Positions 1 through 9,096 of a DNA stretch of 64,000 nt are shown here, piece by piece. The stretch covers positions 4,000,001 through 4,064,000 of the forward strand of contig NZ_CP102258.1 of assembly GCF_025146565.1 (NCBI RefSeq), read 5' to 3'. The DNA is from Bacteroides eggerthii (GTDB lineage: Bacteria; Bacteroidota; Bacteroidia; Bacteroidales; Bacteroidaceae). Position 1 is the first letter of the stretch, and every line of letters begins with the position of its first letter. The notes under the pieces are model-generated. The model ran no database searches and was not told where the DNA came from. It worked only from the letters and a program-made list of their open reading frames with translations. A program made the position numbers and the translations under genes.

Positions 1-1113
1 TATGTCATCGCCCGCCTCAAACAAAAGGCGGCGTACAGCCGAGTCCGTCACCACATCATCGGCTATCACAATGGGACGCATGTGCAGGCTCACGAGCTTC
101 TGTACATACTTCATTTTCTCATTCATCGGGAGCTTCATCCTGCGAAAAATCTCAGGAATCATCTTCTCACCAATGAAGTTGTGGTTGTGGAACGTCCACC
201 CGGCACGAGGCTCCCAACGCTTGGTTGCCGGCTTGGCAATGTCGTGAAGCAGGGCTGCCCAACGAAGCCATAGGTTGTCGGTCTTCTTACTTATATTATC
301 GAGCACTTCGAGCGTATGGTAGAAATTATCCTTATGCGCCCTGCCGTTACGGGTTTCAACGCCTTGCAAGGCAACCAGCTCCGGGAAGATGAGCTGCAAC
401 AGTCCGGAACGGTCCAAGTCTATCAGCCCTTTGGACGGGACGGGAGACAGCAATATCTTGTTCAGCTCATCCGCAATGCGCTCCCTGGATATGATAGAGA
501 TGCGCTCCTTGTTGCGGCACAAAGACTCGAAGGTGTCATCGTCGATATAGAAATTCAGTTGGGTGGCAAAGCGGATGCAACGCATCATACGCAAGGGGTC
601 GTCACTGAAGGTAATGTCCGGATCGAGCGGCGTGCGGATGGTCTTTTCACGCATGTCCTCCATTCCTCCGAAAGGATCCACCAGCTCTCCATAACGCTGC
701 CTGTTGAGGCAGACCGCCAAGGCATTGATAGTGAAGTCCCGGCGGTTCTGGTCGTCCTCCAACGAACCGTCTTCCACAACCGGCTTGCGCGAATCGTGCG
801 TGTAGGACTCCTTGCGGGCGCCCACAAACTCCACTTCCGTACCATGATACTTCAGTTGCGCCGTACCGAAATTCTTGAAAACAGAAAGGTGTGCACCACG
901 CCCCAAGCGTTTGGCAAGCGCCTCCGCCATTGCAATGCCGCTGCCCACCACTACCACATCAATATCTTTGGAAGGGCGTTGCAGGAAAATGTCGCGCACG
1001 TAGCCGCCTACCACGTAACATTCCAGTCCCAGTTCATCTGCCGTCTCGGAAATCCGTCCGAATATATTGTCACTGAAACGCTGTTTCAGCTCTTCTGTTG
1101 TCAATTCAATCAT
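1..1113 (-). CDS. cca: CCA tRNA nucleotidyltransferase with HD domain (C-terminal part beyond window)
   Basis: Adds or repairs the 3' CCA end of tRNAs in the cytoplasm. The frame opens at the ATG whose complement is 1111-1113 and stays open to base 1, giving 371 residues; the C-terminus lies outside the window. Visible motifs are the class II nucleotidyltransferase signature VVGGYVRD (about residues 34-41) followed by KDIDVVVVG with the two metal-binding Asp, the RRDFTINALA motif (about 125-135), the SDDPLRMMRCIRFA segment, and an HD phosphohydrolase motif LLHDIAKP (about 290). This order is typical of bacterial CCA-adding enzymes or poly(A) polymerases that carry an HD domain. The tRNA-Ser in this window has no encoded CCA, which fits a CCA-adding role. 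A TATCTTTG box on the minus strand (1146-1153) may be its -7 element. A poly(A) polymerase is the alternative. Confidence 0.9.
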   Translation of the reverse strand, partial: MIELTTEELKQRFSDNIFGRISETADELGLECYVVGGYVRDIFLQRPSKDIDVVVVGSGIAMAEALAKRLGRGAHLSVFKNFGTAQLKYHGTEVEFVGARKESYTHDSRKPVVEDGSLEDDQNRRDFTINALAVCLNRQRYGELVDPFGGMEDMREKTIRTPLDPDITFSDDPLRMMRCIRFATQLNFYIDDDTFESLCRNKERISIISRERIADELNKILLSPVPSKGLIDLDRSGLLQLIFPELVALQGVETRNGRAHKDNFYHTLEVLDNISKKTDNLWLRWAALLHDIAKPATKRWEPRAGWTFHNHNFIGEKMIPEIFRRMKLPMNEKMKYVQKLVSLHMRPIVIADDVVTDSAVRRLLFEAGDDI

Positions 1114-1194
1114 ATATAATGGCACATTATCACATTAAAAGACTGCAAAGATACGGATATTATTTTTTATTTTTGTCCCCTGTTAATATCAAGA

Positions 1195-2034
1195 ATGAAA
1201 ATTATGAAGAAAGCAACCTTCCTTGCGTGCCTCTGTTGCACGCTCTTCTCTTGCAGCAATGTGGAGAAAAAAGCCGGTGAAAGGCTCCAGACCGCCCGCG
1301 CAGCTTTTGAACGCGGCGATTACAGCGAAGCGAAAATGCAGATTGACAGCATCAAGATACTCTACCCGAAAGCATTTGAAACCAGACGCGAGGGCATCGG
1401 ACTCATGCAGCAGGTGGAACTGAAAGAACAGGAAAAGACGCTTGCCTACCTCGACAGCATGTTGCAGGAAAAGCAGGAAGCCGTAGACGCCATTAAAGGC
1501 AACTATGCCTTCGAGAAAGACGCCGAGTACCAGAGGATAGGCAATTACCTGCATCCTTCGCAAGTGATAGAAAAGAACCTCCACCGTTCTTACCTGCGTT
1601 TTCAGGTGGACGAGAACGGCGTCATGAGCATGACCTCCATCTATTGCGGCCCGCACAACATCCACCATTTAGCAGTGAAGGTCACCGCCCCCGACGGCAG
1701 CTTTGCCGAAACTCCGGCGTCCAAAGACAGCTATGAGACCACCGACTTGGGAGAGAAAATAGAAAAAGCGGATTACAAGGTAGGAGAAGACGGCAACGTA
1801 ATCGCTTTCCTCAACCTGAACAAGGATAAAAACATCCGCGTCAACTATCTTGGCGAACGCTCCTACGCCACCACCATGACTCCCAACGACCGCAAAGCCG
1901 TAGCGGCAGTCTACGAACTGGCGCAACTGCTGTCCGCCATCACCGAGATTAAAAAGAACAAGGACGAAGCCAACCTGAAGATTGAATTCGTGAAACGGAA
2001 AATGGCGGAAAGAGAAGGCAGGGAGAAAGAATAG
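1195..2034 (+). CDS. unknown lipoprotein, alpha-helical
   Basis: I do not recognise a named family. The N-terminus is a lipoprotein signal (charged start, hydrophobic stretch, LFSC lipobox with the Cys near residue 20), so the product is probably anchored in a membrane facing the periplasm or the surface. The first third is rich in Glu, Lys, Ala and Gln and looks helical or coiled-coil (repeats of the type ARAAFERGDYSEAKMQID, which resembles a TPR helix). The middle is more beta-like. The C-terminus is again charged and helical and ends in a KMAEREGREKE stretch. The start could also be the Met three codons later (1204). It is divergent from cca and convergent with the susD-like gene, so it appears to be monocistronic. 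A TATTTTTG box at 1168-1175 is a possible -7 element. Confidence 0.75.
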   Translation: MKIMKKATFLACLCCTLFSCSNVEKKAGERLQTARAAFERGDYSEAKMQIDSIKILYPKAFETRREGIGLMQQVELKEQEKTLAYLDSMLQEKQEAVDAIKGNYAFEKDAEYQRIGNYLHPSQVIEKNLHRSYLRFQVDENGVMSMTSIYCGPHNIHHLAVKVTAPDGSFAETPASKDSYETTDLGEKIEKADYKVGEDGNVIAFLNLNKDKNIRVNYLGERSYATTMTPNDRKAVAAVYELAQLLSAITEIKKNKDEANLKIEFVKRKMAEREGREKE

Positions 2035-2080
2035 GTGCTTGAGTGCCGTCCTTCTACCCTGCCATTATTAAGGTCCCTGC

Positions 2081-3571
2081 CTATAAGTTGGGATTTGCAT
2101 TCGTTTCTTTCTCCGGAATGGAATACAGATAATAGGTACTGTTCGGCACAAACCTCGTTCCGTCGGGGAAGGAAGTAAACCAGTGCCCTTCGGGATTATA
2201 CTCTTTATAAGAGCCGTCCTGCTGCCAGCAATCATACTTTTTCTCCGCTTCTTCTTTCGTCAAGGCTTCACGCGCAACGGCACGCTGGGTGCGCAATATG
2301 TCGGTAATGCCAAATCCTTCGCCCCACAGTTCGCGACGGCGTTCCAGCAAGATATCACCGATGAGCTGCTCCTGCGTTTTGCCCGTCAGGTCGTAATCGG
2401 CAAGGCCGCGTGCGTTGCGCAATGTGTTCAGCGGCTTTACGGCCTCTCCCAATTGTCCCTCACGCGCCAGCGCCTCGGCGGCAATCAGATACATTTCGGC
2501 GGAACGCATCACGACAATGTCCCCGGTCTGGTCGGCACGTATGCGGAATTTCCGGTAGCCCAGATACCCTTCACGCATCCACTGGAACAGGTCCAGACGA
2601 ATATCTCCGGCTTCGAACAGATCCATAAAATGCGGGTCGGCCATGAAACTATTATACGCATCGGGAGTCACCACATCAATATAATAGAAATTATAGCTGG
2701 CATCGGACTGGCTTACGGACTGCGGATGCCCCCACATCCACTCGGTGTTGGACAAATCATTGAAGCCCATATAGGTTTTGGCATCTGTCATCAGGGCATA
2801 TCCCTTGGCAGCCTCAAGTGCAGCATCGGCAGCCCCGCCCCATTGCCCGGTGAGCAGACAGGCACGCGCCAACAACCCATTGACAACACTCACATCGGGC
2901 TTGAACTTAGAGTTGTCATCCGGACGGACATAGCCCTTAAGAAGCTCTTTAGCCCTATTCAGGTCTTTGAAAATCTGCGTGTACAACTCCTCCAAAGTGG
3001 CCTTGCCCTTGGGCTTTGTTGTGGAAACAGTGGGTTCGGTATAGAGCGGAACAGCCGGAGCAGCGGGATCTTTTAAATACGTAAACTGGTAGTGCTGCGC
3101 CAGATGCAGGTAACAAAAAGCCCGCAAAGCATAGGCCTGTCCCTGGGAGTAGCGGAAGTCGGGTGTGTCGTCATCACCGGTAGCCGTAATGGAAATGGCT
3201 GTGTTGCAGTTGTCAATAGTCCTGTACATCAGATACCACGCAAATGCGGTACGGTTATTGGCAGGCATCACCACATCATTAAACTGATAGGAAGAGTTGA
3301 AGCCGTACATAGGGCGCGACACCACATCATCCGCCATCATGTCATCCTGCAACATCAAGGCGCGATAGCCGATATTGGCATACGTACTGCTGTACTCAAA
3401 CAGGTTGTACCATGCCCCGTTGAATATGCGCCCTGCATTGGAAGGTACGGGAACAATGCCCGAATCCACCGCATCCGTAGGTTTGTGGTCGAGAAAATCG
3501 CCGCTGCACGAAGACAGGACGAACAACAGCCCGGCCGTAAAAGCCGCTATATTTTTTATTGAAGTATTCAT
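2081..3571 (-). CDS. SusD/RagB family outer-membrane glycan-binding lipoprotein
   Basis: Surface lipoprotein that captures an oligosaccharide or other nutrient and passes it to the partner SusC channel. It has 496 residues, usual for the family. The signal peptide ends in a lipobox (VLSSC, Cys near residue 22) followed by SGDFLDHKPTD, the common SusD mature start. The interior has the TPR-like helices of the family (ALRAFCYLHLAQHYQF; LNRAKELLKGYV; MYLIAAEALAREGQ) and the C-terminal LLERRRELWGEGF motif characteristic of SusD/RagB proteins. It lies 12 bases downstream of the susC-like gene and is co-transcribed with it. No glycosidase, sulfatase, sigma/anti-sigma pair or hybrid sensor adjoins this pair, so the substrate cannot be inferred. 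Confidence 0.93.
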   Translation of the reverse strand: MNTSIKNIAAFTAGLLFVLSSCSGDFLDHKPTDAVDSGIVPVPSNAGRIFNGAWYNLFEYSSTYANIGYRALMLQDDMMADDVVSRPMYGFNSSYQFNDVVMPANNRTAFAWYLMYRTIDNCNTAISITATGDDDTPDFRYSQGQAYALRAFCYLHLAQHYQFTYLKDPAAPAVPLYTEPTVSTTKPKGKATLEELYTQIFKDLNRAKELLKGYVRPDDNSKFKPDVSVVNGLLARACLLTGQWGGAADAALEAAKGYALMTDAKTYMGFNDLSNTEWMWGHPQSVSQSDASYNFYYIDVVTPDAYNSFMADPHFMDLFEAGDIRLDLFQWMREGYLGYRKFRIRADQTGDIVVMRSAEMYLIAAEALAREGQLGEAVKPLNTLRNARGLADYDLTGKTQEQLIGDILLERRRELWGEGFGITDILRTQRAVAREALTKEEAEKKYDCWQQDGSYKEYNPEGHWFTSFPDGTRFVPNSTYYLYSIPEKETNANPNL

Positions 3572-3583
3572 GTGAATAGTGAT

Positions 3584-6500
3584 TTAGAATGAAACATTGA
3601 TTCCGCCGGAAATGGAGCGCATGGCAGGGTAACGATAGTAAGTCAACCCCGTAATGCCCTGCTCCGGGTCCAATCCCTGATTTTTAGAGAAAGTCAGCAG
3701 GTTGTCCGCCTGTACGAAGAGTTGCAGGCTGTTCAGGCTGACCTTCTTTATCAGCGGCTGCGGAAAGTCGTAGGAGAGCGTGATGTTCTTCATCCGCAAA
3801 TAGGAATTATTAAACAGGTTGCGGGTAGAATTGGAATTCCAGTTGTTGGACACTGTCCTCAAAGCGGGCACGTCCGTATCGCGGTTTTCCGGTGTCCAGC
3901 GTTTCAGGATCTCGGTGGACCAGGCGCGTCCGGGATTGCTCCCATTGCTCCACAACATCGTAACGTCACGATCCACAATATACCCGCCTATGCTGTATGC
4001 GAAGATGGCCGACAACTCAAAACCCTTGTATGCGAAAGCCGTATTAAAACCGCCGTAAACCTTAGGCAGCGATGACTTGTCCACATAATAATAATCAGCT
4101 TGGGCATAATCGTTGGTGGTGGTGCGTCCGGTAATATTTCCTTGCGCATCCTTTACATTCTTATACCACAGCGGATCGCCGTTGGCAGGGTCCACCCCTG
4201 CCCATTCGCGCAGATAGAAGTCATACACCGAGCGTCCCACCTTCAAGCGGGTGACTCCCGTCACAGGCATGTCATCGAGCGGAAGTTCGGTCACCACATT
4301 CTTGTAGTGCGTGAGGTTAAGCCCCATGCGCCACATGAAGTCACGAGTATGTATAAGCGTGCCTTTAAGATCTATCTCAAAACCGGTGTTTTTCAACGCA
4401 CCGATGTTCTCGTCCATCGAGGTGTAACCCAAAGAGGTGGCCAAAGGACGGGAATACAGCAGATCCTTGGAGCGTCGCTGGAAGAAATCGAACGAACCGG
4501 AGAAGCGGTTGTTGAACAATGAAAAGTCAATGCCGACATTCAGGTTCAGGTTGGTCTCCCATTTCAAGTCGGGCGTTGCGAGACGGTCGGACACCAAAGC
4601 GTTCTCACCCGCCTGCGAAACAATGGAGTAGAGTCCGCTGCTGGCATAGTAGGTGCCCAAATTATCATTGCCCTGCGCTCCATAACTGGCTTTCAGGGTC
4701 AAGGCAGAAAGCCAGTCGGCGGTATTCTGCATAAACTCTTCACGATCGACACGCCATGAAGCTCCCAGCGACCAGAAGTTTCCCCAACGAGTGTCGGGCG
4801 CAAAACGGGATGAACCGTCGCGGCGATAGGAAGCGGAGAAGAAATACTTGTTCCGGTAGTCATACTGCCCACTCACCAGATATCCCAGCAATGAGTAGTC
4901 AATGCGATAGCCCGTACCCGCAGTTACAAGTGAGCCGACAGCCAGTTCCGGCATATCCGGCACAGCCATATTGCTGCGGGATGCCTGCAACACGTCATAA
5001 CGGTATGAGTAGGCCTCCTGCCCGGCAAGAACGTTGAAATGATGCTCACCGAGGGTCTTATCGTACGTCACAATGTTGTTCCAAGTCCAAGAGAAGGTAC
5101 GGGTATAGCTGCGGCTTGCTCCGCCCCCCGTATTGACGGCAGGGCCTATCTTGGGATTGGTATAATCCAGTGTATTATAGTCTGTCAGGTCGAAGTTGAA
5201 GCTGGTCTTGAACTTCAGCCCCTCCACCGGAGTCACTTCAAGGAAAGTACGTCCCGAAAACTCATCCCGCATACGCTCGGATTTGTCATTGGGCAGGGTA
5301 GCCGGCAAATTCCAGTTGGCCATAGAGCCGGAAGGACGGTAGGACCCGAAATCATAAATGCGGTGTCCCTCCGAGTCCAGTTTGTACGTGCCGTCAACAT
5401 TCATCTCGTACATCGGATAGAAGTCGGCCATCAGGCGTCCGGCATTAATCACATTGCTGGTCTTGGTATCGGACGAAACCGGATAGTTCTGCACAGAGTG
5501 GGCATAGCTCATATTCACGCCGCCACGCAGCCAACGGGTTATTTCACTGGAAATGTTGGAGCGCAGGTTGAAACGTTGGTAACCGGACTCAAGCGCAATG
5601 CCTTTGTCGTCCAGATAGCCGGCCGAGAAATAGTACTGGTTGGTCTTTCCGCCTCCGGAGACATTCACCCCAATTTCCGTACGCAGGGCCTGTTGTTCCA
5701 TTTCTTTCTGCCAGTCCACATTCCAAAGCGGAACAGCTCCGTCAACCAGTTTGCCGTCTGTGCCCACCGGCTGCGGATAGCCGGCTCCGTAAGGATTTGG
5801 GCCGCCACCCATCAGCTTGCCCACCAAATCTTTTGAAGCCTGCGCTGCGGCTGTCTGCGGAGTATATTTGTCCGTATTCAAAGCATACTGATTGCGCAGC
5901 GCCTCCCAGTAGAGCTCAAAATACTGGTCAGTGCCAATGCGGTCGTAATCGCGTATGGCGCGGTTGGAGCCTCCGAAACTGGCTTTGATGCTGACCGTAG
6001 TTTTCGAATCGGTCTGTCCCTGCTTAGTGGTTATGATAATCACCCCATTCGCCCCGCGGGAGCCGTAAAGAGCAGCCGAAGCAGCATCCTTCAAAACCGT
6101 CAATGAAGCGATGTCTTCCGGATTAATGGAGTTGATGCTGCCGTCGAAAGGCACACCGTCCACCACATAAAGCGGAGCGCTCGAAGCATTGATAGAACCG
6201 ATGCCGCGGATGCGTATCTCCGCATCCGTACCCGGCTGGCCGCTGGGCGCACTGGCCTGAAGGCCGGACACCGTACCTTCGAGTGCCCGCGACACGTTGG
6301 ACACTTGCATCTTGGCGATTTCGCTTCCTTTTACGGTGGAAGCCGCCCCTGTGAAACTATACTTCTTGGCAGTGGCATAGGCCACCACCATTACTTCATC
6401 CAGTTGCTCACTGTCCGGGAGCAGTTCAGCATCGACAACCGAACGCCCGTTTACTTTCTGTTCTGTGGTTTTCAAACCGATAAAGCTAAAGACCAATGTA

Positions 6501-6712
6501 GCGTCTGCCGGCACTGTAAGGGTATATCTCCCGTCAACATCGGTCACTGTCCCGTTGTGGGTTCCCTTCACCAGCACCGACGCTCCCGGCAGAGGCTCGC
6601 CTTCCGACATCACAACGCCCGAAACCCGAATATCACCGGTTGCTGCGGCACGCAGCGCTACCACGAAGAGTATAAACAGTGAAGTCAGGAAAAAACGCAG
6701 TTTATTATTCAT
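3584..6712 (-). CDS. SusC/RagA family TonB-dependent outer-membrane transporter
   Basis: TonB-dependent beta-barrel importer that works with the SusD-like lipoprotein. It has 1042 residues. A signal peptide (about 1-24) is followed by a carboxypeptidase-D-like regulatory domain (GVVMSEGEPLPGASVLVKG ... GRYTLTVPADATLVFSFIG, about 30-95), a TonB box region (QLDEVMVVAYA, about 102-112) and a plug domain with SusC signatures (IRIRGIGSINASSAPLYVVDGVPFDG; DAASAALYGSRGANGVIIITTK). The rest is a barrel ending in an aromatic C-terminus (SGGINVSF). It has no N-terminal STN domain, so direct signalling to an anti-sigma factor is unlikely. It is the first gene of a two-gene operon. The 180 bases upstream hold the terminator of the receiver gene and no clear promoter. 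Confidence 0.95.
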   Translation of the reverse strand: MNNKLRFFLTSLFILFVVALRAAATGDIRVSGVVMSEGEPLPGASVLVKGTHNGTVTDVDGRYTLTVPADATLVFSFIGLKTTEQKVNGRSVVDAELLPDSEQLDEVMVVAYATAKKYSFTGAASTVKGSEIAKMQVSNVSRALEGTVSGLQASAPSGQPGTDAEIRIRGIGSINASSAPLYVVDGVPFDGSINSINPEDIASLTVLKDAASAALYGSRGANGVIIITTKQGQTDSKTTVSIKASFGGSNRAIRDYDRIGTDQYFELYWEALRNQYALNTDKYTPQTAAAQASKDLVGKLMGGGPNPYGAGYPQPVGTDGKLVDGAVPLWNVDWQKEMEQQALRTEIGVNVSGGGKTNQYYFSAGYLDDKGIALESGYQRFNLRSNISSEITRWLRGGVNMSYAHSVQNYPVSSDTKTSNVINAGRLMADFYPMYEMNVDGTYKLDSEGHRIYDFGSYRPSGSMANWNLPATLPNDKSERMRDEFSGRTFLEVTPVEGLKFKTSFNFDLTDYNTLDYTNPKIGPAVNTGGGASRSYTRTFSWTWNNIVTYDKTLGEHHFNVLAGQEAYSYRYDVLQASRSNMAVPDMPELAVGSLVTAGTGYRIDYSLLGYLVSGQYDYRNKYFFSASYRRDGSSRFAPDTRWGNFWSLGASWRVDREEFMQNTADWLSALTLKASYGAQGNDNLGTYYASSGLYSIVSQAGENALVSDRLATPDLKWETNLNLNVGIDFSLFNNRFSGSFDFFQRRSKDLLYSRPLATSLGYTSMDENIGALKNTGFEIDLKGTLIHTRDFMWRMGLNLTHYKNVVTELPLDDMPVTGVTRLKVGRSVYDFYLREWAGVDPANGDPLWYKNVKDAQGNITGRTTTNDYAQADYYYVDKSSLPKVYGGFNTAFAYKGFELSAIFAYSIGGYIVDRDVTMLWSNGSNPGRAWSTEILKRWTPENRDTDVPALRTVSNNWNSNSTRNLFNNSYLRMKNITLSYDFPQPLIKKVSLNSLQLFVQADNLLTFSKNQGLDPEQGITGLTYYRYPAMRSISGGINVSF

Positions 6713-6833
6713 TCTATTAAAGTTTGGTTAGGCTTCATTAACAGAAAAAAAAGAAACTTTGTTCAAATCCTCCATGAACTTTTTCGAATCTTCCGTAAAA
6801 TCTTCGCAGGAGAGTGCAGTTTGTGTCCGGGCG

Positions 6834-6872
6834 GAAAAAAAGAATCCCGGCAGCTATTCACACGTGCCGGGA
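6834..6872 (-). terminator. probable intrinsic terminator of the receiver-domain gene
   Basis: The perfect 8-bp inverted repeat TCCCGGCA/TGCCGGGA (6845-6852 and 6865-6872) is followed on the minus strand by a T-rich stretch (TTCTTTTTTTCC). It lies just after the stop of the minus-strand receiver gene and before the susC-like gene, so it would separate the two transcripts. Confidence 0.6.
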
Positions 6873-6895
6873 GATGATGTAGAGCCGGTGGAGTC

Positions 6896-7297
6896 CTACC
6901 ACACCAGTTGGGGCAGATAACTGCTCAGGCAGTTGCGCAAGGTGCTCAGTGTTATCGGTTTCACCAGCACCTCCGAAGCGCCGGCATTCATGGCATTCTC
7001 ACGATCGGAAGAGAATGCATAGGCTGTCTGCATGATAATGGGCAAAGTTCCGCCTTCCCGACGAATGCGTTGGGTGGCATCCAAACCGTTCATGACAGGC
7101 ATCTTGATGTCCATTAATATCGCATCCGCCTTGTCCCGGTTTTCGAGAAATAAAGAGACAATCTCCTCACCGTTCCTTGCCCACTGTACCTCACATTTCT
7201 TCCCTATAATAGCTTTTATCAGCTTGAAATTGCTATCATCATCTTCCGCAACAAGGATGAGTGGACGGTAATCTACCGATTGGTTTTCGATTTCCAT
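6896..7297 (-). CDS. stand-alone response-regulator receiver protein (CheY-like)
   Basis: Single receiver domain without an output domain, 133 residues from the Met at 7297. That start is preferred to one 18 codons upstream because the upstream part is hydrophobic and lies in the A+T-rich promoter region. The phospho-acceptor is the Asp in AILMDIKMPVMNG, with the acidic pocket in LVAEDDDSN, the Thr/Ala in IIMQTAYA and the conserved Lys in EVLVKPITL. Such proteins act as phosphate carriers in phosphorelays or bind a partner when phosphorylated. No histidine kinase is encoded nearby, so the partner is unknown. It is divergent from the ABC-F gene, and both -7-like boxes (TATCTTTG on each strand) sit between them. 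Confidence 0.88.
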   Translation of the reverse strand: MEIENQSVDYRPLILVAEDDDSNFKLIKAIIGKKCEVQWARNGEEIVSLFLENRDKADAILMDIKMPVMNGLDATQRIRREGGTLPIIMQTAYAFSSDRENAMNAGASEVLVKPITLSTLRNCLSSYLPQLVW

Positions 7298-7383
7298 GGC
7301 TAATATGACTGTTTGTTCAGGGCAAAGATATAAAAAATAATATATTTGCATTATCTTTGCAACTTATTTTTAAAAATGACATA

Positions 7384-9018
7384 ATGATTTCTATTGACGG
7401 ACTCGCCGTAGAATTTGGCGGCACCACCTTGTTTAGTGATATATCTTTCGTTATCAACGAAAAAGACCGCATTGCCCTCATGGGAAAAAACGGAGCAGGC
7501 AAAAGCACCTTGTTAAAGATTCTTGCCGGAGTGCGGCAACCCACCAGGGGGAAAATCTCAGCGCCCAAAGACTGTGTTATCGCCTACCTGCCCCAGCACC
7601 TGATGACAGAAGACGGACGTACCGTCTTTCAGGAAACGGCACAGGCCTTTGCCCACCTGCACGAAATGGAAGCCGAAATAGACCGCATGAACAAAGAGCT
7701 GGAAACCCGCACCGACTATGAAAGCGACAGCTACATGGAACTCATCGAACAGGTGTCCGCCCTGAGCGAGAAATTCTATGCCATCGACGCTACCAACTAC
7801 GAAGAAGATGTGGAAAAGGCATTGCTTGGCCTTGGGTTTACCAGAGAGGACTTCGACCGCCAGACAAGCGACTTCAGCGGTGGCTGGCGCATGCGCATCG
7901 AACTTGCCAAACTGCTGCTGCAGAAACCGGATGTGCTTTTGCTGGACGAGCCCACCAATCATCTGGACATCGAGTCCATCCAATGGCTGGAAGACTTCCT
8001 CATCAATAACGGAAAGGCGGTCATCGTCATCAGCCACGACCGCAAGTTCGTGGACAACATCACCACCCGCACCATCGAGGTGACAATGGGACGCATTTAC
8101 GACTATAAAGTGAACTACTCGAAATATCTGGAACTCCGTAAAGAACGTCGCGAACAGCAACAAAAAGCATACGACGAACAACAGAAGTTCATTGCCGAGA
8201 CCAAAGAATTCATCGAACGCTTCAAAGGAACCTACTCCAAAACCCTGCAAGTGCAAAGCCGCGTCAAGATGCTGGAAAAGCTGGTGCTTCTGGAAGTGGA
8301 CGAAGAGGACACATCGGCATTGCGGCTCAAGTTCCCACCCTCTCCGCGTTCCGGCAATTATCCGGTCATCATGGAGAACGTAGGAAAGACCTATGGCGAC
8401 CACATCGTATTCAAGAACGCCAACCTCACCATAGAGCGAGGCGATAAAGTAGCTTTTGTGGGCAAGAACGGCGAAGGTAAGTCCACACTGGTGAAATGCA
8501 TCATGGGAGAGATAGAACACGAAGGAACCCTTACTATCGGCCACAACGTGCAGATAGGCTATTTCGCCCAGAATCAGGCATCCTTGCTGGATGAGAACCT
8601 GACGGTCTTTCAAACCATCGACGATGTTGCCAAAGGGGAAATCCGCAATAAGATACGCGACTTATTAGGCGCTTTCATGTTTGGCGGACCGGAAGAGTCC
8701 ATGAAAAAAGTCAAAGTCCTGTCGGGCGGCGAACGTACGCGACTGGCCATGATTAAGCTGCTGCTGGAACCGGTGAACCTGCTGATACTGGATGAGCCTA
8801 CCAACCATTTGGACATGAAGACCAAAGACATCCTGAAACAGGCCCTTATGGACTTCGACGGGACACTGATACTCGTGAGCCACGATCGTGACTTCCTGGA
8901 CGGACTGGTCAGCAAGGTTTATGAGTTTGGCAACAAACGGGTAACCGAACATCTGAGCGGCATCTATGAGTTTCTCGAAAAGAAAAAAATGGACTCGCTC
9001 CGCGAACTGGAACGGTAA
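7384..9018 (+). CDS. ABC-F family ATPase (ribosome-associated type)
   Basis: Soluble protein with two ABC ATPase domains and no membrane segments, 544 residues from the ATG at 7384; the start 9 codons upstream would fall inside the promoter region. First cassette: Walker A GKNGAGKST, signature SGGWRMRIELAKLL, Walker B DVLLLDEPTNHLD. Second cassette: GKNGEGKST, SGGERTRLAMIKLL, LLILDEPTNHLD. Between them is a charged helical linker (YLELRKERREQQQKAYDEQQ, roughly residues 245-300), which corresponds to the P-site tRNA interaction motif of ABC-F proteins. The family works on the ribosome, as translation factors such as EttA or as antibiotic-resistance proteins. Nothing here points to resistance, so a housekeeping role is more likely. 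Confidence 0.92.
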   Translation: MISIDGLAVEFGGTTLFSDISFVINEKDRIALMGKNGAGKSTLLKILAGVRQPTRGKISAPKDCVIAYLPQHLMTEDGRTVFQETAQAFAHLHEMEAEIDRMNKELETRTDYESDSYMELIEQVSALSEKFYAIDATNYEEDVEKALLGLGFTREDFDRQTSDFSGGWRMRIELAKLLLQKPDVLLLDEPTNHLDIESIQWLEDFLINNGKAVIVISHDRKFVDNITTRTIEVTMGRIYDYKVNYSKYLELRKERREQQQKAYDEQQKFIAETKEFIERFKGTYSKTLQVQSRVKMLEKLVLLEVDEEDTSALRLKFPPSPRSGNYPVIMENVGKTYGDHIVFKNANLTIERGDKVAFVGKNGEGKSTLVKCIMGEIEHEGTLTIGHNVQIGYFAQNQASLLDENLTVFQTIDDVAKGEIRNKIRDLLGAFMFGGPEESMKKVKVLSGGERTRLAMIKLLLEPVNLLILDEPTNHLDMKTKDILKQALMDFDGTLILVSHDRDFLDGLVSKVYEFGNKRVTEHLSGIYEFLEKKKMDSLRELER

Positions 9019-9096
9019 ACTTTCATTAACTAACTTCCTGCAACAATACATTGTTCTTATTGTTTCATTCTCATAAATCATTAATTATGAATTAGA

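Noticed and set aside
316..1119. Long open frame on the plus strand (267 codons)
   Set aside because: It is antisense to the CCA-adding enzyme, whose motifs (GGYVRD, RRDFTINA, LHDIAKP) are unambiguous. The plus-strand product has no recognisable domain.
7384..9018. Antibiotic-resistance ABC-F (such as Vga/Msr type)
   Set aside because: Neighbours and sequence give no sign of a resistance locus; the general ABC-F call is safer.
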